Below are positions 7,299 to 11,852 of a stretch of 11,852 nt of DNA, one piece after another. The position numbers and the translations under genes are program-made. Position 1 is the stretch's first letter; each line of letters begins with the position of its first letter. Under the pieces are notes generated by a model. That model had not been told where the DNA came from, ran no database searches, and saw only the letters and a program-made list of their open reading frames with translations. Location: the NCBI GenBank assembly GCA_015222595.1, contig JADFVP010000012.1, positions 1 through 11,852 of the forward strand, written 5' to 3'. Source of the stretch: Pseudomonadota bacterium (GTDB taxonomy: Bacteria > Desulfobacterota > GWC2-55-46 > JADFVP01).

Positions 7299-8150
7299 AT
7301 GGAACCGGGCGAGGGTCACAAACTTAGTGAAGTAATAGAGAAGACAATAGAGCTACCTGTGTTGCCTGCAACCGCACAGAAGGTCCTTGGTCAGATGAAC
7401 GACCCGGATGTCTCTATCGAAAAGATTAAGAAGATTATAAGTGCGGACCCAGGGCTTGCAACCAAGATTCTTAAGGTTGCAAACTCGGCGTTTTACGGTG
7501 GATATAGAAATATCCAGAACCTTACTCAGGCGATACTCAGGCTTGGGCTCAATGCTGTCAGGAATATCGTCGTTGCAACGTCGATGAAGAATGTCTATAA
7601 GAGGTTCGGTCTTGCCGAGAAACTGCTCTGGGAGCAGATGATAGGCTCGGCGCTCGCTTCTAGCCTTATTGCCAAGAGCACACGCGCAGCCGACGCCGAA
7701 GACGCATTTATCGGCGGGCTTCTTCACGACGTAGGAAAGGTCGTTCTGAACAACGAGTTTCAGGAAGATTTTGCCAAGGTTATGGAGCGTGTCTATAACG
7801 AAGGCATAGAGTACTCGGTTGCAGAGAAGGAGCACTTCGACTTTACCCAGCGTCAGGTAGGAGCAAGCCTGGTTAAGAAGTGGGGCTTTCCAGAGTCCAT
7901 TGAGGCTATGCTCAATAACTTCGACAATTCCGATGAGCTTGCCAAGGATCGCGGGCTTAGCAACCTTGTAGCAATAGTCAAATTATCAGACAAATTATGT
8001 CAAAAATATGGCGTAGGATGGAGAAAAGCCTACGAAGATGAAATAGACCTTGGTAACCTGCCTGAGCTTATAGGAATAGATGAGGACGACTTGGAGGATA
8101 TTTTAGAGAGAGTGCAGGAACTCTTCAAGGAAGAAATCGATTTATATTAG
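7299..8150 (+). CDS. HDOD-domain protein, likely signalling/regulatory
   Basis: The 283-residue protein is a stand-alone HDOD domain (about residues 10-205) with a C-terminal helical, acidic extension. Typical family segments are IELPVLPATAQKVLGQMNDP, ISADPGLATKILKVANSAFYG, the AILRLGLNAVRNIVVA helix and GGLLHDVGKVVL. H143 and D144 keep the HD pair. The histidine usual in the preceding LW-x-H-S segment is glutamine (LWEQM, Q113), so the metal site looks incomplete and phosphodiesterase activity is doubtful. HDOD proteins are generally regulatory, and many are encoded beside chemotaxis or flagellar genes. The ATG is supported by AAGGGGA ending 8 bases upstream. It lies after the MCP and is the last gene before the terminator at 8181. 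Its precise function is not known. Confidence 0.92.
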   Translation: MEPGEGHKLSEVIEKTIELPVLPATAQKVLGQMNDPDVSIEKIKKIISADPGLATKILKVANSAFYGGYRNIQNLTQAILRLGLNAVRNIVVATSMKNVYKRFGLAEKLLWEQMIGSALASSLIAKSTRAADAEDAFIGGLLHDVGKVVLNNEFQEDFAKVMERVYNEGIEYSVAEKEHFDFTQRQVGASLVKKWGFPESIEAMLNNFDNSDELAKDRGLSNLVAIVKLSDKLCQKYGVGWRKAYEDEIDLGNLPELIGIDEDDLEDILERVQELFKEEIDLY

Positions 8151-8180
8151 GTAGTTAGATAATTCAGAACATCAAGTTGA

Positions 8181-8219
8181 CCGGAGGGAGCCACGTTAGG
8201 CTCTCTCCGGTTTTCTTTT
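8181..8219 (+). terminator. Intrinsic terminator after the HDOD gene
   Basis: A 12-bp stem (CCGGAGGGAGCC at 8181-8192, GGCTCTCTCCGG at 8199-8210, one G-U pair) has a 6-base loop and is followed directly by TTTTCTTTT (8211-8219). This is a textbook Rho-independent terminator. It separates the chemotaxis and motor genes from the flagellar rod and ring genes. Confidence 0.95.
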
Positions 8220-8235
8220 GGGCACGCCACTTGCA
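8220..8235 (+). promoter_or_regulatory. Sigma-54 (RpoN) promoter of the small-gene unit upstream of flgF
   Basis: The sequence GGGCACGCCACTTGCA matches the sigma-54 consensus TGGCACG-N4-TTGCA at every consensus base but the first. GG (8221-8222) and GC (8233-8234) stand at the required spacing of 10 bases. Transcription would begin near 8246. The element abuts the terminator T-run with no gap. Just downstream are an inverted repeat ACTTG-A-CAAGT (8245-8255) over the expected start site and an imperfect leader hairpin (8258-8278). An AAA+ enhancer-binding activator of the FleQ/FlrC/FlgR kind would be needed; none is encoded in the window. Confidence 0.9.
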
Positions 8236-8312
8236 CTGTTACATACTTGACAAGTCAGGTCCGGATAGGGCCGGGACCGAGTGAAAGCAGGTAACAAAAG
8301 CGAGGTGCTCTA

Positions 8313-8774
8313 ATGGATAATTGGGTCTTTATACTGTTTGTCGTAGACGTGGCTTTTATGGTCGGTATCTTGTTTATGTTGCTGAGTTATAGGAAGAGCA
8401 ACAAAGTAGCCGGCACAGAGTTAGCTATGGCAGGTGGTGCGCCTGCACTGACCGGTGAGCACCATATTGAGATGATGGACAAGCTTAAAGAGGAGCTGAG
8501 CGCTGCGGAGTCAATAACCAAAAGGCTCGATAAGAAGCGGCACGACCTTGAAGAGCTTGAGGCGAGCCTTCAGACCAACAAAAAGGCCATGGATCGTGTG
8601 ATAAACAGGGCAAGTGCGGAGACGCGTGTACCGCCCAGGAATTGGAACGACGACTATGAGCACGCCGTCAGTATGCTGGATGCCGGGGCGAGCGTGGATG
8701 AGGTAGTGGAGAAGTTCGGGCTCTTAAGCGGCGAGGCGGAGCTGATAACCTCGCTCAACAATCTGAAGAACTGA
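8313..8774 (+). CDS. Small membrane-anchored coiled-coil protein, DUF2802/SwrB-like
   Basis: The 153-residue protein has one N-terminal membrane helix (about residues 4-27), a Lys/Glu-rich predicted coiled coil (about 50-90, KLKEELSAAESITKRLDKKR onward) and a small C-terminal helical motif (about 112-150). The last part reads YEHAVSMLDAGASVDEVVEK followed by LLSGEAELI. This resembles the helix-turn-helix-like end of DUF2802/DUF6115 proteins, which includes the Bacillus motility protein SwrB. The assignment rests on architecture and motif memory, not on a search. GAGGT ends 6 bases before the ATG. It is the first gene behind the sigma-54 promoter at 8220, upstream of flgF, so a role in flagellar assembly or its control is inferred. 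Its biochemical function is unknown. Confidence 0.85.
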   Translation: MDNWVFILFVVDVAFMVGILFMLLSYRKSNKVAGTELAMAGGAPALTGEHHIEMMDKLKEELSAAESITKRLDKKRHDLEELEASLQTNKKAMDRVINRASAETRVPPRNWNDDYEHAVSMLDAGASVDEVVEKFGLLSGEAELITSLNNLKN

Positions 8775-8869
8775 TGGCTGAAGAACTGATAGCAAAAAAA
8801 CAGAGGGAAAAAAAGTCCTCAAAAGGGAAGAAAGTTCCGGGTAACGGGGCAACAGAACACAGGTTCTGA
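8774..8869 (+). CDS. Possible 31-residue lysine-rich protein, stop-start overlap with the upstream gene
   Basis: An ATG shares its A with the TGA stop of the preceding gene (TGATG at 8772-8776) and opens a 31-codon frame to the TGA at 8867. The product begins MAEELIAKKQREKKSSKGKK and ends in TEHRF. It is strongly basic, with Lys/Arg making up about a third of the residues. It has no membrane segment. The overlap permits translational coupling. A GAAGAACTGATGG context gives no strong Shine-Dalgarno site, so coupling would be needed. It could equally be a chance frame. I recognise no family. Confidence 0.4.
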   Translation: MAEELIAKKQREKKSSKGKKVPGNGATEHRF

Positions 8870-8889
8870 GGCCAGAGGCCCGGCAAATA

Positions 8890-8920
8890 AGTTAAGTAAC
8901 TGTTTTTGATGAGCAAAAAC
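8890..8920 (+). promoter_or_regulatory. Two adjacent palindromes upstream of the flgF promoter
   Basis: AGTTA-AG-TAACT (8890-8901) is a perfect inverted repeat and is followed at once by GTTTTTG-ATGAG-CAAAAAC (8902-8920), also perfect. They lie 14 to 44 bases upstream of the sigma-54 -24 element. They could be operator sites, or the second could be a weak terminator for the short upstream transcript. No known operator is matched. Confidence 0.35.
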
Positions 8921-8933
8921 TGCTATAGAACTT

Positions 8934-8950
8934 TGGCACAGTCGTTGCAT
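8934..8950 (+). promoter_or_regulatory. Sigma-54 (RpoN) promoter of the flgFGAH operon
   Basis: TGGCACAGTCGTTGCAT has both consensus blocks exactly, TGGCAC and TTGCAT, with GG (8935-8936) and GC (8947-8948) ten bases apart. The expected start site is near 8960. That leaves a leader of about 48 bases before the GTG start of flgF, with a small hairpin ACAGC/GCTGT (8961-8979) at its 5' end. Confidence 0.92.
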
Positions 8951-8998
8951 TATACTATAGACAGCACTACGTTAGCTGTTTCGAATTTAGCTCTTGTT

Positions 8999-9003
8999 GG
9001 AGG
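8999..9003 (+). promoter_or_regulatory. Ribosome binding site deciding the GTG start of flgF
   Basis: GGAGG ends 4 bases before the GTG at 9008. The protein from that GTG begins with the N-terminus expected of FlgF (DRSIFVALSGA). The upstream TTG at 8906 and ATG at 8909 lie before the sigma-54 promoter and have no ribosome binding site. Confidence 0.85.
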
Positions 9004-9007
9004 TCTT

Positions 9008-9718
9008 GTGGATAGATCGATATTTGTGGCGTTATCAGGTGCGGTGACTCAGGAAAAGAGGCTCGACGTTCTTTCCGAGAACCTTGCCAATATAAATACG
9101 CCCGGATTTAAAAAACGCCAGCTTCTCTTTGAGGCTACCATAGCCAAAACCGGGGTTCCGCGCTACTTCTCCGAGGCCAAAGAGGTGGTAACGGATATGT
9201 CTCAGGGCTTTATGAAGCGTTCGGGCAGAGACCTCGACATGGCAATACAGGGGCAGGGTTTTTTTGAGATAGATACACCCGATGGAGTCCGTTACACGAG
9301 AAACGGAACCTTTATGGTAGACAAGAGCGGCAGCCTTGTTACGAGCGAGGGCTACGGCGTGCTCGGAGCGAGTGGAGTGCTGAAGCTCAAAGGCTCGACC
9401 GTGATGGTAAGCTCCGACGGCACAATATCCAACAGGGACGGCACCATGGGCAAGCTCAATATAATAAACTTCGAGAACCCGGAGATGCTGGTCAGAGAGG
9501 GTAACTACTACTCCGTGCCCGGCGCATGGGTTACCGAGACCCCGCTCGACGGCCTTACAGAGGTCGTACAGGGACACCTTGAAATCTCCAACGTAAATGC
9601 GGTAAGGGCTATGACCACGATGATCGAGTGCATGAGGTCATATGAGTCTCAGTCCAAGATGATACAGGCAATAGACGACATGACGCGAAAGGCTATCGAA
9701 GAGGTTGGCAAAGGATAA
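9008..9718 (+). CDS. flgF: Flagellar proximal rod protein FlgF (GTG start)
   Basis: FlgF is an axial protein of the proximal rod, exported by the flagellar type III system and assembled in the periplasm. With the GTG start it has 236 residues, close to the family's usual length of about 250. The N-terminal rod-protein motif is VALSGAVTQEKRLDVLSENL followed by ANINTPGFKK. The middle has the GQGFFEIDTPDGVRYTRNG segment shared with hook-rod proteins. The C-terminal helix is LEISNVNAVRAMTTMIECMR. There is no cleavable signal peptide, as expected for type III export. An in-frame extension to a TTG at 8906 would add 34 residues unlike FlgF and would span the promoter, so it is rejected. flgG starts 42 bases downstream. 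Confidence 0.95.
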   Translation: MDRSIFVALSGAVTQEKRLDVLSENLANINTPGFKKRQLLFEATIAKTGVPRYFSEAKEVVTDMSQGFMKRSGRDLDMAIQGQGFFEIDTPDGVRYTRNGTFMVDKSGSLVTSEGYGVLGASGVLKLKGSTVMVSSDGTISNRDGTMGKLNIINFENPEMLVREGNYYSVPGAWVTETPLDGLTEVVQGHLEISNVNAVRAMTTMIECMRSYESQSKMIQAIDDMTRKAIEEVGKG

Positions 9719-9760
9719 CCGGAACGCACAAGATGTACGAGAAACTGGAGGGCAGATTCT

Positions 9761-10549
9761 ATGATAAGGGCATTATGGACGGCTTCTACGGGCATGGAAG
9801 CGCAGCAGATAAATATAGATGTGATAGCCCATAACCTGGCAAACGTAAACACAACGGCCTTTAAGAGGTCGAGAGCCGATTACCAGGATCTTCTCTATCA
9901 GGAGATGAAGTCCGCCGGAGCCTCTTCGTCTCAGGACACTATAGTTCCTACGGGCATACAGGTGGGCCAGGGTGTAAAGATGGTCTCTACGGCCAAGCTC
10001 TTCGATCAGGGTAACTTCCGCCAGACCGGTAACTCTTTCGACCTCGGTATAGAGGGCGACGGTATGTTTCAGGTGGTACTGCCAGACGGCACGACCGCCT
10101 ATACCAGAACCGGTGAGTTCAAGATCGATGCAGACGGCAGGCTTGTCACCTCAGACGGTTATCTGGTAGAACCGGCTATCACCATACCTTCGGACTCGCT
10201 CACAATATCGGTCAGCGCCGACGGTATAATCTCCGTTACACAGCCCGGCTCGGCCACTCCTACTCAGGTAGGAAACCTTGAGCTGGCGCGCTTCATAAAC
10301 CCTTCGGGACTAAAGTCTATGGGAAAGAACCTTATGACTATAACAGGGGCCTCAGGAGACGCGACGACCGCTTCGCCCGGTACCGACGGTGTCGGCACGA
10401 TAGCGCAGGGATTTCTTGAGATGTCGAACGTCTCCGTTGTAGAGGAGATGGTAAATATGATCGCAGCGCAGAGGGCTTATGAGATAAACTCAAAGGCTAT
10501 CCAGGCGGCTGACGAAATGCTTCAGACCGCAAACTCTATGAAGAGGTAG
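9761..10549 (+). CDS. flgG: Flagellar distal rod protein FlgG
   Basis: FlgG makes the distal rod, the drive shaft passing through the P and L rings. The 262-residue length matches the E. coli protein (260). The N-terminus MIRALWTASTGMEAQQINID, then HNLANVNTTAFKRSRADYQD, is diagnostic. The FlgG-specific segment after it (TIVPTGIQVGQGVKM) and the central GDGMFQVVLPDGTTAYTRTG are present. The C-terminal helix has MSNVSVVEEMVNMIAAQRAY and EINSKAIQAADEML. GGAGGG ends 8 bases before the ATG. It sits between flgF and flgA, 9 bases from flgA, within the operon driven by the sigma-54 promoter at 8934. Confidence 0.97.
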   Translation: MIRALWTASTGMEAQQINIDVIAHNLANVNTTAFKRSRADYQDLLYQEMKSAGASSSQDTIVPTGIQVGQGVKMVSTAKLFDQGNFRQTGNSFDLGIEGDGMFQVVLPDGTTAYTRTGEFKIDADGRLVTSDGYLVEPAITIPSDSLTISVSADGIISVTQPGSATPTQVGNLELARFINPSGLKSMGKNLMTITGASGDATTASPGTDGVGTIAQGFLEMSNVSVVEEMVNMIAAQRAYEINSKAIQAADEMLQTANSMKR

Positions 10550-10558
10550 AGGAATATA

Positions 10559-11257
10559 ATGGCTAAAAGAGTCTTTCTGATACTGATCTTCATGCTCTTC
10601 TCCGTATTGGCTATCGTAGATCTTGCCAGTGCGAATATTACCGCGCTTGAGCACGAGGTCTCCAGTCAGTTGCTTGAGGCAACACCATGGAACGAGGCCG
10701 ACGTTGAGATAGACAGTCTAGATCTCCGGGGCTACTCCTCTGCTACCGACAGCTTCGACGCCGTTCGCGTAACTCTGCCGCGCCCTATAATGAGAGCCGG
10801 CAAGGTTACTGTCTCGGTAAGTCTTTACCGGGGCGGCATTGAGTTTAAGAAGTTCTGGGCTTCGGCCCGCGTAAGGCTCTTTAAAGATGCCGTCGTGGCT
10901 ATCAATCCGCTTCGCAAAGGGCATGAGATAATGATAGACGACATAGAGCTTATTCGCGCCGAACAGCGCGGTTCTCAGTCGATAACCAGCTCAGTGGACG
11001 AGGTGCTCGGGATGACGGCCAGGAGGCCGATCAACCCCGGAGATATTATCAAGCGCAGTTATATAACGCCGATGAAGCTGGTCAAACGGGGCGAGATAGT
11101 AACTCTAAAAATAGAGACCGAAAGGCTCAGGGTCAGTTCGCAGGGCAAGGCAATGCAGAACGGGGCGAGGGGCGAGGTAATAAGCGCGCGCACGCTCTCC
11201 GGTAAAGAGATTTTCGGTACGGTAACCGGGCCGGGCGAATTGCGTGTGGCCTTTTAG
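10559..11257 (+). CDS. flgA: Flagellar P-ring assembly chaperone FlgA
   Basis: FlgA is a periplasmic chaperone that helps FlgI assemble into the P ring. The 232-residue protein starts with a Sec signal peptide (MAKR, hydrophobic core to about residue 20, likely cleavage after A25 in ASA|N). An N-terminal domain follows, then a SAF domain from about residue 110 (VVAINPLRKGHEIMIDDIEL, ending near GDIIKRSYI). A C-terminal beta domain has VKRGEIVTLKIE, MQNGARGEVISARTLSGKEI and ends GPGELRVAF, typical of FlgA. The ribosome binding site (GAGG, 10549-10552) begins on the last base of the flgG stop codon, consistent with coupled translation. Sequence is conserved mainly in the C-terminal half, as is usual for the family. 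Confidence 0.94.
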   Translation: MAKRVFLILIFMLFSVLAIVDLASANITALEHEVSSQLLEATPWNEADVEIDSLDLRGYSSATDSFDAVRVTLPRPIMRAGKVTVSVSLYRGGIEFKKFWASARVRLFKDAVVAINPLRKGHEIMIDDIELIRAEQRGSQSITSSVDEVLGMTARRPINPGDIIKRSYITPMKLVKRGEIVTLKIETERLRVSSQGKAMQNGARGEVISARTLSGKEIFGTVTGPGELRVAF

Positions 11258-11310
11258 GCTGCGGTAATCTCCTGTACGGGTCGGTATAAGGCAAGTATAA
11301 AGGCACTGTT

Positions 11311-11852
11311 ATGGTCATAAAAGACGGATATAAGAGGCTCTTTCCGGTCATGTTAGTCACTGTGATGTTGTGCGCCGGTTGCGCCACGCCGCAGCCGACG
11401 AAGATCAATACATCGGAGTTGCCGGTACAGTCGGGCACTATACCTACTACCGTCGGCTCTATCTGGCCGGGCGAGAATTCGCGCAACTCCTTTTTTCAGG
11501 ATCTGCGCGCACGCCACATTGGCGATATAGTAACGGTAATGGTCTCTGAAAAGACGAGCGCAGTAAAGGAGGCGACGACCTCCACGTCCAGGTCTACGGC
11601 GCACGATATCGCGCTCGGAGCGAACCTCGGGCTGCCGACCAACCTCGGCATAAACGACCTTCTGGGCTCAAACTACAAGCTAGACCCTAACGTCGCTTCA
11701 GGTTACGACTCCAGCTTCGACGGAACCGGCAAGACAGAGCGCTCAGGAGAACTCACAGCGGTAATCTCAACGCGCATAGTCGATGTGCTCCCTAACGGGA
11801 ACCTCGTAATAGAGGGCAAAAAGGACACTATACTCAACAAGGAGCTTCAGTA
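11311..11852 (+). CDS. flgH: Flagellar L-ring lipoprotein FlgH, N-terminal part (3' end outside the window)
   Basis: FlgH is an outer-membrane lipoprotein that forms the L ring around the rod. The first 180 codons are present and the frame is open to the window end, out of a usual length of about 230. A lipoprotein signal peptide leads to a lipobox-like CAGC with C24 as the lipidated cysteine. The -3 residue is an unusual Cys, with Leu at -4. Family motifs follow: the SIWPGENSRNSFFQDLRA segment, HIGDIVTVMVSEKTSA, a variable central stretch and the ELTAVISTRIVDVLPNGNL segment with IEGKK. Its ATG has AAAGG ending 7 bases upstream. It lies 53 bases after flgA, and flgI probably follows outside the window. 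Confidence 0.95.
   Translation, partial: MVIKDGYKRLFPVMLVTVMLCAGCATPQPTKINTSELPVQSGTIPTTVGSIWPGENSRNSFFQDLRARHIGDIVTVMVSEKTSAVKEATTSTSRSTAHDIALGANLGLPTNLGINDLLGSNYKLDPNVASGYDSSFDGTGKTERSGELTAVISTRIVDVLPNGNLVIEGKKDTILNKELQ

Noticed and set aside
8906..9007. N-terminal extension of FlgF from TTG 8906 or ATG 8909
   Set aside because: The segment contains the sigma-54 promoter, has no ribosome binding site, and homology to FlgF begins only at the GTG at 9008.
9733..9800. Short frame from an ATG between flgF and flgG
   Set aside because: It runs into flgG in another frame, has no ribosome binding site, and the gap holds the flgG ribosome binding site.

Overview
The window is a stretch of motility and chemotaxis genes, all on the + strand. 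They encode the end of CheA, then CheB, MotA, MotB, CheW, a methyl-accepting chemotaxis protein (MCP) and an HDOD protein, followed by a small membrane coiled-coil protein, a possible 31-residue protein, FlgF, FlgG, FlgA and the beginning of FlgH. The organism has an outer membrane, because FlgA (P-ring chaperone) and FlgH (L-ring lipoprotein) are present. It uses sigma-54 for flagellar genes, because two near-perfect -24/-12 promoters are visible. Moderate GC, frequent ATA and AGG codons, and this gene order would fit a deltaproteobacterial, Nitrospirota or related lineage. That placement is an inference; the window holds no phylogenetic marker.

Region 1 (1-4090) holds the kinase and motor genes. 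cheA (5' truncated) is followed by cheB with a TTG start, then by motA behind a leader rich in short inverted repeats, then by motB 32 bases downstream. Region 2 (4091-8219) holds cheW, an MCP with a NarX/PilJ-like periplasmic sensor region, and an HDOD gene. These genes are separated by gaps of 115 to 297 bases, so they may have their own promoters. The region closes with the only textbook intrinsic terminator of the window, at 8181-8219.

Region 3 (8220-11852) holds the flagellar rod and ring genes. A sigma-54 promoter directly abuts the terminator and drives a DUF2802/SwrB-like gene plus a stop-start overlapping small ORF. A second sigma-54 promoter sits just before flgF and shows that the true flgF start is the GTG at 9008, not a longer upstream start. 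flgF-flgG-flgA-flgH then follow with short spacers and run off the window.

The genes form a coherent circuit. The MCP senses, CheW and CheA relay, CheB adapts, and MotAB power rotation. FlgF and FlgG build the rod, while FlgA and FlgH build the P and L rings. I see no insertion sequence, tRNA, rRNA, CRISPR array or defence system. The points most worth a second look are the paired sigma-54 promoters, the unrecognised small genes between them, the structured motA leader, and the double P-box-like sensor of the MCP.
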